Source: Cognatiluteimonas profundi | GTDB taxonomy: Bacteria; Pseudomonadota; Gammaproteobacteria; Xanthomonadales; Xanthomonadaceae | DNA length: 64,000 nt | Assembly: GCF_009792795.1 (NCBI RefSeq) | Contig: NZ_VKHQ01000003.1 | Location: 310,001-374,000 of the forward strand | Reading direction: 5' to 3' | Made by a program: the position numbers and the translations under genes | Shown: positions 57,145 to 64,000 of the stretch, one piece after another | How positions within the stretch are numbered: position 1 is the stretch's first letter | Layout: each line of letters opens with the position of its first letter | The notes under the pieces: model-generated | Told to the model about the DNA's origin: nothing | Database searches by the model: none | The model's input: the letters and a program-made list of their open reading frames with translations, nothing else

Positions 57145-58926
57145 TCAGGTCAACTCTTCCCGCAGATCGGCTGCGGAGGCGATTTCCCGCGGCGATGCCA
57201 CCGGCTGGTGGCGTGCTGGCGATAGTTGGCCGTCCTCGAGTTGCAGGATGCGATCGGCCAGCGCCAGGGTCGTGGGGCGATGCGTGATCAGGATGACCGT
57301 CCGCTTGTGCAGCACGCTGCGGCACTGCTCGATGAACATGGACTCGGCGTCGGGATCGAACATCGCGGTGGCTTCGTCCAGGATCAGGACCGCCGGATCC
57401 TTGAGCAAGGCACGGGCCAGCGCGATGCGTTGCCGCTGCCCACCCGACAGCCGGATGCCCTGGTCGCCGACGATCGTGTCGTAGCCATCCGGCAACCCGC
57501 GGATGAAGCCATCGGCCAGTGCTGCGCCGGCCGCGCGCTCGATGTCCGCATCCGACGCGTCGACATCGCCGTAGCGGATGTTGTCCCGGACCGATGCGTT
57601 GAACAGCAGCACCTGCTGCGACACCAGGCCCACGTGCGAGCGCAGGTTGCGCAGGGTCAGTTCCTTCAGGTCGACGCCGTCGAGCGAGATGCGCCCGCCT
57701 TGCGGGTCCACCAACCGCAGCAGCAGATGCGCCAGGGTGCTCTTCCCGGCACCGTTGGCTCCGGTGATTGCGAGCGTTTCGCCGGCACGCACCAGCAGGT
57801 TCAATCCCCTGAACACCGGCGGTCGCCCGGCATGGGAGAAATGCAGGTCTTCCAGTGAAACCTCGCCACGCACGTCGCGCAGTTCGCGCGTGCCGTCGTC
57901 GGGTTCCGGCGCGTGGGCAAACACGTCCATCAATCGTCGCGCCGTTGCACGTGCCGTCTGCACCTGGCCGTAGACGCCAGCCAGCTGGCTGATCGGCTGC
58001 GCCAGCAACAGCCCGTACATCAGGATCGTGACCAGGTCGGCGGCCGTCATCGTCCCCCTGGCAACGCTTTGACTGCTGATCCACAACAGCGCCAAAACGA
58101 AGGCCGAGACAAGGATCCGTGCAATCGGTCCGATGGCGTTCTGCAGTCGCACCTGGCTCAACTCGATCCGCCGCAGCGCTTCGGATTGCGCGGCGTAGCG
58201 TCGCGACTCCGCGCGCTCGCCGGAGAACGCCTTGACGATCGGCAACATGGCGAGGTTCTGCTCGGCCAGCGCGGATTTGCGGGCTTCCGCCTCGATTTCC
58301 AGTCGTGCCAGCGGTCGCAGGCGGCGGCCTGTCCAGCGCAGTGCGATGTAGAACACCGGCATCAGCGCCGATACCGCCAGCCCGATCGCCAGGTCCACGC
58401 GCACCATCAGGACGAATGCGCCGACACAGGTGAGCAGCAGCGGCATCAAGGGCGTCACCGTGCCGGTGACGAAGTAACCGAGCCGATAGACGTCTTCGGT
58501 CAACAGCACCAGGACTTCCCCACGGCGACGCTGTTCGTGCCACTGCAACGGCAGCGATTGCAGGTGGTCGAAGACGCGCGTCGATGCATCGGCGACCAGG
58601 TGGGACGCCACGGATTGGGAGCGGACCGCCACCACGTAACCCAGGCAGGCCTGCATCGCGATCACGACAAGCCAGATCAACAACAGCGACGTGACCGGAC
58701 GATCGCCCAGCAGCGCGGCGGAAAACCGCCCGGCCAGCCATGGCGTCGCCAGCGCCACCAGGCTCTGCGTGCACATCAACGCGACCATGGCGAGCAGGGC
58801 CAGCCGATACGGACGCACCAGCGCCAGCAGGAACCGCGCGTCCCGGCCCTCGCCGGCCGCCGGGTCTTTGCGCACTCCAGCATCTGCGCTTACGCTGGGC
58901 TCGTCGATGCCTCCAGGTTCCGCCAA
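57145..58926 (-). CDS. ABC exporter of the lasso-peptide cluster (D protein)
   Basis: 593 residues, a fused half-transporter: about six transmembrane helices (35-310), then a nucleotide-binding domain with Walker A GANGAGKST (about 390), signature LSGGQRQRIALARALL, Walker B AVLILDEAT and H-loop LITHRPTT. In lasso clusters such a protein exports the mature peptide and often gives self-immunity. The start is TTG 58926, backed by GAGGGGAG about 7 nt upstream; it abuts the GTG of the PqqD-like gene at 58927. A GTG at 58875 is an alternative. No C39 peptidase domain is present, as expected where a separate B2 peptidase exists. Confidence 0.9.
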   Translation of the reverse strand: MAEPGGIDEPSVSADAGVRKDPAAGEGRDARFLLALVRPYRLALLAMVALMCTQSLVALATPWLAGRFSAALLGDRPVTSLLLIWLVVIAMQACLGYVVAVRSQSVASHLVADASTRVFDHLQSLPLQWHEQRRRGEVLVLLTEDVYRLGYFVTGTVTPLMPLLLTCVGAFVLMVRVDLAIGLAVSALMPVFYIALRWTGRRLRPLARLEIEAEARKSALAEQNLAMLPIVKAFSGERAESRRYAAQSEALRRIELSQVRLQNAIGPIARILVSAFVLALLWISSQSVARGTMTAADLVTILMYGLLLAQPISQLAGVYGQVQTARATARRLMDVFAHAPEPDDGTRELRDVRGEVSLEDLHFSHAGRPPVFRGLNLLVRAGETLAITGANGAGKSTLAHLLLRLVDPQGGRISLDGVDLKELTLRNLRSHVGLVSQQVLLFNASVRDNIRYGDVDASDADIERAAGAALADGFIRGLPDGYDTIVGDQGIRLSGGQRQRIALARALLKDPAVLILDEATAMFDPDAESMFIEQCRSVLHKRTVILITHRPTTLALADRILQLEDGQLSPARHQPVASPREIASAADLREELT

Positions 58927-59223
58927 GTGCGCTCTCCCCTCGCCCAGCCGCTCACGCTAGCATGCCGCGCGCAACCGTCCGCGCGGGTCCGGCTGCAGCA
59001 GACGGGCGATGAAGCCGTCCTGCTCGACCTGGCCAGCGAATATTATTTCGGACTCGATGCGGTGGGGACGCGCCTGTGGCGGCTGCTGGAACACGATCCG
59101 GGTGTCCGCAACGCATTCGACACACTCCTGGGCGAGTACGACGTTTCCGCGGACAGGCTCGAGCACGACCTGCTGGCCGTACTCGCGCAACTGGCCGATG
59201 CCGGACTCGTCACGATTGAATGA
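58927..59223 (+). CDS. PqqD-like RiPP recognition element (lasso B1 protein)
   Basis: 98 residues from GTG 58927. The C-terminal 80 residues are a PqqD domain: VRLQQTGDEAVLLDLASEYYFGLDAVGTRLW with a following EYDVSADRLEHDLLAVLAQLADAGLV, shown here only in part. PqqD-like B1 proteins bind the precursor leader, mainly its conserved Tyr/Pro/Leu motif, and hand it to the B2 peptidase and the cyclase. The frame runs open far upstream (to 57913) as antisense of the exporter gene, so the start is judged by domain length; AGG lies 9 nt upstream. Its stop overlaps the B2 start by 8 nt. Confidence 0.88.
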   Translation: MRSPLAQPLTLACRAQPSARVRLQQTGDEAVLLDLASEYYFGLDAVGTRLWRLLEHDPGVRNAFDTLLGEYDVSADRLEHDLLAVLAQLADAGLVTIE

Positions 59224-59641
59224 CGGCGCACTCGCACGCTGGCGTGCATTGACGTGGCCTGATCGCGGGCGGCTGCTGGCACTGGTGTTGCTGCTTCCAA
59301 TGATCGACCTGTCGCTGCGGGCTTTCGGGCTTGGCGTCACCAGGCGGCTGCTCGGGATCGACCGCGGACGCGTTTTTCCCGGCGTGGCAACGTCCGATGC
59401 CCTGGCCGGCGCCGATCGCCTCGCGGTCCTGGCGTCCATCGCCGGCAGGCGCGGCGTGTATGCCAACACCTGCCTGCGCCAGGCGCTCGCGATCCAGTGG
59501 TGGCTGCGGCGCCGCGGCTTGCCGGCGGAACTGCGGATCGGCGCGCACGTCGTCGCCGGCAGCCTGTTGGCACATGCGTGGGTGGAGCTGGACGGCCATG
59601 CGCTGGCGCAATCCAGCGAGTTGCCTCCGGTCTTTTCCTGA
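59216..59641 (+). CDS. Lasso peptide B2 leader peptidase (transglutaminase-like)
   Basis: 141 residues from TTG 59216, typical length for the family (PF13471). An N-terminal hydrophobic segment (RLLALVLLLPMIDLSLRAF, about 19-37) precedes the papain/transglutaminase-like fold with its Cys in YANTCLRQALAIQWWLRRRG and His/Asp in AHAWVELDG. It cuts the leader after the -1 residue so the core N-terminus can be cyclised. The upstream ATG at 59009 lies inside the B1 gene in another frame; the TTG overlap with the B1 stop suggests coupled translation. Confidence 0.92.
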   Translation: MNDGALARWRALTWPDRGRLLALVLLLPMIDLSLRAFGLGVTRRLLGIDRGRVFPGVATSDALAGADRLAVLASIAGRRGVYANTCLRQALAIQWWLRRRGLPAELRIGAHVVAGSLLAHAWVELDGHALAQSSELPPVFS

Positions 59642-59669
59642 GCACGGGCGCCGCGGCACCCGGCAGGCG

Positions 59670-60773
59670 TCAACGCGATTTGTGCAGCAGGTGCACGACG
59701 CGTTCGCGCCACAGGCCGACCCATCCAGCGTCGCTGCCATACATCTCGCGCATGTGGGGGACCGTCGGGAACACCTTGCCCCAGATCCACGCCGCCCGCT
59801 GCGCCGTCGACGACAGCGCCTTGAGGTTCATGCGATGCATGTAGCGCCATTCGTGCAGGCGCTTGCCATCCACGCCATTGGCGTGGCGCGTTGCCTGCAA
59901 CGCCGACATCGCGAAGCCCGGCGTGGCATCGCCAAACCAGGTTGCGGCCGCCTCCAGGCTCGCCGCGCACACGCCGCCCAGGCCGCGCTCGCGGCACAGC
60001 GTCACGACGGTTTCCCAGTCCGATGGCGCGAGCCCTTGCGCCAGCAGGTGGACGTCATGCAGCCATTTCAGGCTGTCGCCGACGCCGGTGTAGAGGTTGA
60101 TGGCCCGATGCATGCCCGCGTGCAGCAAGGCATGTGCCGGCGACAGGCCGCGCGCGTGCGGCCCAAGCGCCGGCAACGGGATCGAAGCGGCAAGCAGCTC
60201 GTCGAAACCCAGCGACCGCGCAAACACCGGCGCATTGTTCAGGCCCCAATGCAGGTCGAGATCGAGCTGGATCGATCTGGACAGCGATCTCCTGCACACG
60301 AGTTCGTAGGCATGGCGACCTTGCGCATACCCATGATCGTAGCCATGGCCCTCAAGCAGGCGCTGGGCGCGGGTGACGGCATCGCGGGATGCGAACAGCA
60401 GATCGATATCGCTGCATTCGCGCAGGTGCGGTGCGGGATACAACCACCACGCCAGCGCCGAACCTTTCAGCAGCAGCACCGGGATCCCGGCTGCCGCCAG
60501 CACCGCCAGCACACGCTCGCATTCGGCTCCACGCAGCATCGCGATGGCGGTCGCGCCTTTCGCGGCTGCGGCGAATTCCACCCGCAGGGGATCGTCGCCA
60601 GCCCGCCCCTGCAGGCCTTGCGCAACCAGCGTCAGCACGCCTTCGGACCTGGCCAGTCGAATCGCATCCGCCACGTCGGCGAACGGAAATTCGTCGGCGG
60701 CACCCGCGCGGGCGCACAGCACATCGGCCAGCCATTGCCGGCGACGAACGACCCCCTGCGGCGATAAATCCAT
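59670..60773 (-). CDS. Nucleotidyltransferase of the lasso cluster
   Basis: 367 residues of the NTP_transf_5 family (PF14907). The motif LLLKGSALAWWLYP with SDIDLLF gives the catalytic acidic pair, followed by ELDLHWGL-like LDLDLHWGL. Homologs (for example PadeN of the paeninodin cluster) occur beside lasso kinases and are thought to modify a phosphorylated peptide; the exact reaction is not settled here. I used ATG 60773; the frame is open to 60962. It is convergent with B2 (28-nt gap) and divergent from the cyclase (35-nt gap), so it is its own transcript. Confidence 0.85.
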   Translation of the reverse strand: MDLSPQGVVRRRQWLADVLCARAGAADEFPFADVADAIRLARSEGVLTLVAQGLQGRAGDDPLRVEFAAAAKGATAIAMLRGAECERVLAVLAAAGIPVLLLKGSALAWWLYPAPHLRECSDIDLLFASRDAVTRAQRLLEGHGYDHGYAQGRHAYELVCRRSLSRSIQLDLDLHWGLNNAPVFARSLGFDELLAASIPLPALGPHARGLSPAHALLHAGMHRAINLYTGVGDSLKWLHDVHLLAQGLAPSDWETVVTLCRERGLGGVCAASLEAAATWFGDATPGFAMSALQATRHANGVDGKRLHEWRYMHRMNLKALSSTAQRAAWIWGKVFPTVPHMREMYGSDAGWVGLWRERVVHLLHKSR

Positions 60774-60808
60774 CACACTGATGCTAGCAGCACCACGCCA
60801 GCGGACCG

Positions 60809-62767
60809 ATGCAAGGCATCTGCGGTTTCTTCCATCTCGACCAGCAACCCGCATCGCCCGCCACGCTGGCGAGGATGCGCGACGCCCTCGTGCGCACGGC
60901 CTGGTCAAGCGGCGAGACCCTGGCCGACGGCCCCGTCGCATTCGCCGGCGTGCATTGGGCAACCGGCGAGCGCGTGCATGTGCCCGCCCTGCTCACGCAC
61001 GATCCGGCGAGCGGCTGCCACGTGGTCGCCGATGCGCGACTGGACGACCGCATCGATCTTGCCGGCGCGCTCGGCCTGTCGCCCGGCGATGCGCGGCAGG
61101 CCAGTGATGCCAGCCTGATCCTGCAGGCCTGGCTGCGCTGGGGCACTGACTGCGTCGATCGGCTTGAAGGCGATTTCGCCTTCGCCATCCACGATCCCCG
61201 CCGCGGCGGGCTGTTCCTCGCACGCGACCGAATGGGCGTGCGGCCGCTCCATGTGCATCTGGCGCCGGGGCAACTGTGCGTCTTCGCGTCGAGTACTTCG
61301 GCAGTGCTCGCGCATCCGCAGGTTCCCGCCACGCTCGACGAAGGCCGCATCGCCGACTTCCTCGTCACCCAACTCGAAGGCATCGACAAGTCGTCGACGT
61401 TCCATCGCGACATCCGGCGCCTGCCGCCCGCGCACTGGCTCGCGATCACGCGCGACGAGGTCCGCGAGCAACGTTACTGGTCGTTGCAGCGCATGCCTGC
61501 CGGGCAGCTGCCAACCACCGACGCGGGCTGGACGGACGCGCTGACCGATGCACTGGAGGCTGCCGTCGCACGCCACCTCGCCGGCCCGGAGCGGGTCGGC
61601 TGCATGCTCAGTGGCGGGCTGGATTCGTCGTCGCTGGCCATCATCGCCAACCGGCAACTTGCCGCGAGCGGGCGCGAGGCGCTGGCGACGTTCTCCAGCA
61701 TCGACGGCAGCGACATGGATTGCGCCGAAACGCGCGCGATCCGCGCGATGCTCGACGTTCCCGGCTTCCAGCCGACGCTGGTCGACCATGCCCGACTCAC
61801 CGCGCTGCGGCCACGGCTCCTGCGCTGCATCGACGACGCCGAGGAACCCTTCGATGTCGCGACGGCACTGCTGCACGCGCAATACCTGGCCGCCTCCGGC
61901 CAGGGCATCGATGCGGTGATGGATGGCCTCGATGGCGATTCGCTGTTCCTCGCCGGCGGTGGCCTGTCGCGCCAGCTGCGCAGCGGCCACTGGTTGGCGG
62001 CCTGGCACAACGCCTGCGGCCTGCAACGCATCCATGGCAAGGCATCCGCCCCCACCTGGCGCGTGCTCGGCACCGCCGCTCGTTCGGCGCTGCTGCCGAA
62101 GGCACTTCGGCCTGCGCTGCGGGCAATGCGCCGGGGACCGGACACCCGCCGCAACATCGCCATGTCGCTGATCGCACCGGAGTTCGCCCGGCGCACCGAC
62201 CTGCGCGGCCGACTGGCGACACTGGCGGCGCAACGCTCGCCCGGTCCCGGCGCCGACGCGCCTGCCGAGGCCCTGCAGGCACTCGACCATGCCTACCTGA
62301 CGGTCGCGCTGGAGCGCTATCACCGGGTCGCCGCCGCCCATGGCATCCAGCCGCGCCACCCGCTCACCGACCGGCGCCTGGTCGAACTGTGCGTCAACCT
62401 TCCCGATGCGCAGCGATTCGCCAACGGATGGAGCAAGGCCGTGCTGCGGCGAAGCATGCAGTCCCGGTTGCCGGCCGCCGTGTGCTGGCGCACGGGCAAA
62501 CAGCACCTGGGCTGGTCCCTCAACCGCAAGTTGCGGGAGGGCGATCACGCGGCGCTGGGCGATCGGCTCGGCGCCGTCCGGGGTCTCCTGCAACCCTACG
62601 TCGACCTGTCCAGGCTCGATGCGGCGCTCGCCCGCCTGCGCGGCACGGGCGACGACCTGGCCGCCGAGTTGGTATTCGATGCCCTGTCGCTGGGCAACTG
62701 GCTGGATCGGAACGCCCACCGGGCACAGGCGACGGCGGTCCGATCGGAGCGTGAACCCGTCGTGTAG
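60809..62767 (+). CDS. Lasso peptide cyclase (asparagine-synthetase-like C protein)
   Basis: 652 residues. The N-terminal half is a class-II glutaminase-like domain and the C-terminal half an ATP-pyrophosphatase domain with the P-loop SGGLDSSSLA (about 270), then DGLDGDSLF. The starting sequence is MQGICGFF: the catalytic Cys at position 2 of true asparagine synthetases is Gln here, so glutamine cleavage is not expected. This fits a lasso cyclase, which adenylates the ring Glu/Asp side chain and joins it to the core N-terminus. It is followed after 98 nt by the precursor gene. Weak ribosome site. Confidence 0.92.
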   Translation: MQGICGFFHLDQQPASPATLARMRDALVRTAWSSGETLADGPVAFAGVHWATGERVHVPALLTHDPASGCHVVADARLDDRIDLAGALGLSPGDARQASDASLILQAWLRWGTDCVDRLEGDFAFAIHDPRRGGLFLARDRMGVRPLHVHLAPGQLCVFASSTSAVLAHPQVPATLDEGRIADFLVTQLEGIDKSSTFHRDIRRLPPAHWLAITRDEVREQRYWSLQRMPAGQLPTTDAGWTDALTDALEAAVARHLAGPERVGCMLSGGLDSSSLAIIANRQLAASGREALATFSSIDGSDMDCAETRAIRAMLDVPGFQPTLVDHARLTALRPRLLRCIDDAEEPFDVATALLHAQYLAASGQGIDAVMDGLDGDSLFLAGGGLSRQLRSGHWLAAWHNACGLQRIHGKASAPTWRVLGTAARSALLPKALRPALRAMRRGPDTRRNIAMSLIAPEFARRTDLRGRLATLAAQRSPGPGADAPAEALQALDHAYLTVALERYHRVAAAHGIQPRHPLTDRRLVELCVNLPDAQRFANGWSKAVLRRSMQSRLPAAVCWRTGKQHLGWSLNRKLREGDHAALGDRLGAVRGLLQPYVDLSRLDAALARLRGTGDDLAAELVFDALSLGNWLDRNAHRAQATAVRSEREPVV

Positions 62768-62779
62768 GAAAATACCTAC
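62764..62779 (+). promoter_or_regulatory. Hairpin at the cyclase stop, upstream of the precursor gene
   Basis: GTAGG-AAAATA-CCTAC overlaps the cyclase stop codon. It may shield the cyclase 3' end or regulate the precursor. A weak TATTCT at 62796 could be a -10 box for a separate precursor transcript. Confidence 0.35.
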
Positions 62780-62865
62780 CCGGTCGCAAAACGGCTATTC
62801 TTGTGACGCCGGTCCAGAATCCAGGGCACCGGCCTACCGCTCGACGAAGGCCACAGGGGGCTTGC

Positions 62866-63048
62866 GTGAACGACCAGGGCAACATTGACGTGACTACGTC
62901 GATCCAGAAGAACGATGCGCGCCAGCAGTACACCGCGCCGACACTCGTGACATTCGGCGCGATCCGCGATCTCACCGCGGGCGGCTCCAGCGGGAAGAGT
63001 GAACATGGCAGGCCGGGCGGGGGAGAACAGTTCGGGCATCGTGGGTAA
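62866..63048 (+). CDS. Lasso peptide precursor (A protein)
   Basis: 60 residues from GTG 62866, with AGGGGG 6 nt upstream. Leader 1-38 holds every residue of the YxxPxLxxxGxxxxxT motif: Y22, P25, L27, G31, T37 (Thr at -2). Predicted core is residues 39-60, 22 residues. Gly1 could bond to Glu8 (ring GGSSGKSE, eight residues), the only Asp/Glu at positions 7-9. The tail has HGRPGGGEQFGHRG, with Phe18, His20 and Arg21 as bulky candidates for locking the ring. It ends in Gly, and its only Ser residues (3, 4, 7) are in the ring. The upstream ATG-frame to 62803 is an overlong alternative and would overlap nothing useful. Confidence 0.88.
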   Translation: MNDQGNIDVTTSIQKNDARQQYTAPTLVTFGAIRDLTAGGSSGKSEHGRPGGGEQFGHRG

Positions 63049-63081
63049 CTGCTGACGCTAGCGAGTAGCCGCACGGCTTTC

Positions 63082-63128
63082 GACCTGCGGTAGGTCTTCG
63101 ACGCCGATTCCCGATGCCAGCATCGGGA
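63082..63128 (+). terminator. Two stem-loops between the precursor and kinase genes
   Basis: GACCT-GCGGT-AGGTC at 63082-63096, and a perfect 8-bp TCCCGATG / CATCGGGA around CCAG at 63109-63128, ending 12 nt before the kinase GTG. Such structures often let a precursor message be more abundant than the genes after it. No U run is visible, so attenuation or message stabilisation is inferred. Confidence 0.5.
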
Positions 63129-63140
63129 TGTGAGCATCCA

Positions 63141-64000
63141 GTGTCTGCAACGATCTACCACCACCGGTTCGCGGGCTTGCGGCTCGTGTCCGACCTGCAC
63201 CTGCCCGAACTCCCCCGGGCAGCGCCGGACGCATGGGCGGATTTCCGCATCACCATCGCGCCGACGCCGGTCTTCCCGGCGATGGCCAGCGTCGATTGGC
63301 AACACGACTTCACCGACAACGACGGCGCCCATGCGTTCCGCTGCGTGCGCGTGGGTGGCGAATACGGATTCGACTTCCCCGGGGTGGCGCAAGCCTGGGT
63401 GACGCCGGACAACGGCATCGCGCTGTGGCAGCGCCACGACTCCACCATGGAATCGGTGCGCCACGTGCTGCTCGACCAGGTCCTGCCGCGCCTGCTCGCC
63501 CAGCGTGGACACATGGTGCTGCATGGTGCCGCGGTGCACACGCAGGACGACTGCACGCTGCTGATGATCGGCGACAGCGGCATGGGCAAGTCGACGCTGG
63601 CCGCCGCCTTCGGTCGCGCGGGGGCCGACGTGCTCAGCGATGACGGCGTACTGATCGCATTCGACGCCGCCAGCATCCATGCCGTGCCGTGCTATGCGGG
63701 CCTGCGGCTGTGGCCGGACTCGCTGGGCAGCGTGCTTGCCGATCGCGTCGCCGATTCCACCGCCATGGCGCACTACAACGACAAGCGACGACTCCTGCAG
63801 CCCGGGCCGACGCGCGCCAGCTATCCCATCGATGCGATCGTGCTGCTGCAACCATCGATCGACGCCAGCACCATCGCGATCCAGTCCTGCGCGACACAGG
63901 CCGCATGCATCGCACTGGTGGGCAATGCCTTCCAGCTCGACCTGGGTGACCACGGCAACCTCGTCGCACTGCTGGCGCGGGCCGCCGATGTCGTCCAGCG
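63141..64000 (+). CDS. HprK-like lasso peptide kinase (truncated by window end)
   Basis: 286 complete codons from GTG 63141, running off the right edge. Start chosen as MSATIYHHRFAGLRLVSDLHLPE; the P-loop LLMIGDSGMGKSTLAAAF is at about 138-155 and the LSDDGVLI motif (HprK-type Walker B with paired Asp) follows at about 168. HprK-like kinases in lasso clusters (PadeK, ThcoK) phosphorylate the precursor's C-terminal Ser. It is encoded after the precursor. No Ser is at that C-terminus here, so its target is open. Confidence 0.85.
   Translation, partial: MSATIYHHRFAGLRLVSDLHLPELPRAAPDAWADFRITIAPTPVFPAMASVDWQHDFTDNDGAHAFRCVRVGGEYGFDFPGVAQAWVTPDNGIALWQRHDSTMESVRHVLLDQVLPRLLAQRGHMVLHGAAVHTQDDCTLLMIGDSGMGKSTLAAAFGRAGADVLSDDGVLIAFDAASIHAVPCYAGLRLWPDSLGSVLADRVADSTAMAHYNDKRRLLQPGPTRASYPIDAIVLLQPSIDASTIAIQSCATQAACIALVGNAFQLDLGDHGNLVALLARAADVVQ

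Noticed and set aside
57913..59223. 436-codon plus-strand frame covering the exporter's antisense and the PqqD domain
   Set aside because: Only its last ~98 codons (from 58927) look like protein; the rest is antisense of the exporter gene.
62803..62866. Start of the lasso precursor further upstream in the same frame
   Set aside because: The extra residues (HRPTARRRPQG type) precede a good ribosome site at the GTG and are not leader-like.
63130..63402. Plus-strand frame starting GTG 63130
   Set aside because: It is out of frame with the P-loop-bearing kinase, which starts at GTG 63141 and is the conserved protein.

Overview
The window is a high-GC gammaproteobacterial chromosome segment, most likely from the family Lysobacteraceae (Xanthomonadaceae). 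Evidence: an IMP dehydrogenase with the family's typical start ([13 protein letters not shown]), the block pilF-rodZ-yfgM-bamB-der, a rhodanese-MoeB fusion, the 41-residue Cys-poor bL36, agmatine deiminase next to N-carbamoylputrescine amidase, and a proline/alanine-rich 'transmembrane repetitive' protein. Genus cannot be fixed from the sequence alone. Genes are densely packed, often with 1- to 4-nt stop/start overlaps, which points to long co-transcribed and translationally coupled operons.

Layout. 1-12.8 kb is mostly minus strand: guaA (5' end only), guaB, folD, a DUF1244 gene on the plus strand, moeB-rhodanese, moeA, mobA, der, bamB, yfgM, rodZ, pilF, rlmN, ndk. 12.9-17.3 kb is a beta-oxidation operon: a PsrA-like TetR regulator, a FadB-like fusion with its domains in reversed order, and a FadA-like thiolase, preceded by a PsrA-type operator. 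17.5-26 kb holds envelope sugar genes (galU, a CapD/WbpM-like dehydratase, a WecA-like transferase), lapB-lapA, ihfB, rpsA, cmk and the alternative bL36. 26.2-29.9 kb carries a small periplasmic protein, the putrescine pair aguA-aguB and a TraB-family membrane protein. 29.9-37.7 kb is an efflux operon of one periplasmic adaptor and two different RND pumps with no outer-membrane channel gene. 37.9-51.7 kb has two c-type cytochromes, a repetitive membrane protein, nfuA, phhB, a very large GAF/PAS/GGDEF/EAL protein, rluC, rne with a long leader, and a GacA/UvrY-like regulator. 51.8-57.1 kb is bounded by tRNA-Ser(UGA) and tRNA-Val(CAC) and holds an EpsG-like polymerase, two paralogous family-2 glycosyltransferases, a sulfotransferase and a small potassium-channel-like protein.

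The most interesting region is 57.1-64.0 kb: a lasso-peptide (RiPP) biosynthetic cluster running off the right edge. It contains an ABC exporter, a PqqD-like leader-binding protein (B1), a transglutaminase-like leader peptidase (B2), a nucleotidyltransferase, an asparagine-synthetase-like cyclase (C), a 60-residue precursor that starts with GTG, and an HprK-like kinase cut by the window end. The precursor has the full leader motif YxxPxLxxxGxxxxxT and a 22-residue core predicted to close an 8-residue ring (Gly1 to Glu8). Kinase and nucleotidyltransferase are the tailoring pair known from paeninodin-type clusters, but here the core ends in Gly and has no Ser/Thr in its tail, so the known C-terminal-Ser phosphorylation cannot apply in its usual form. 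Some gene starts use GTG or TTG.
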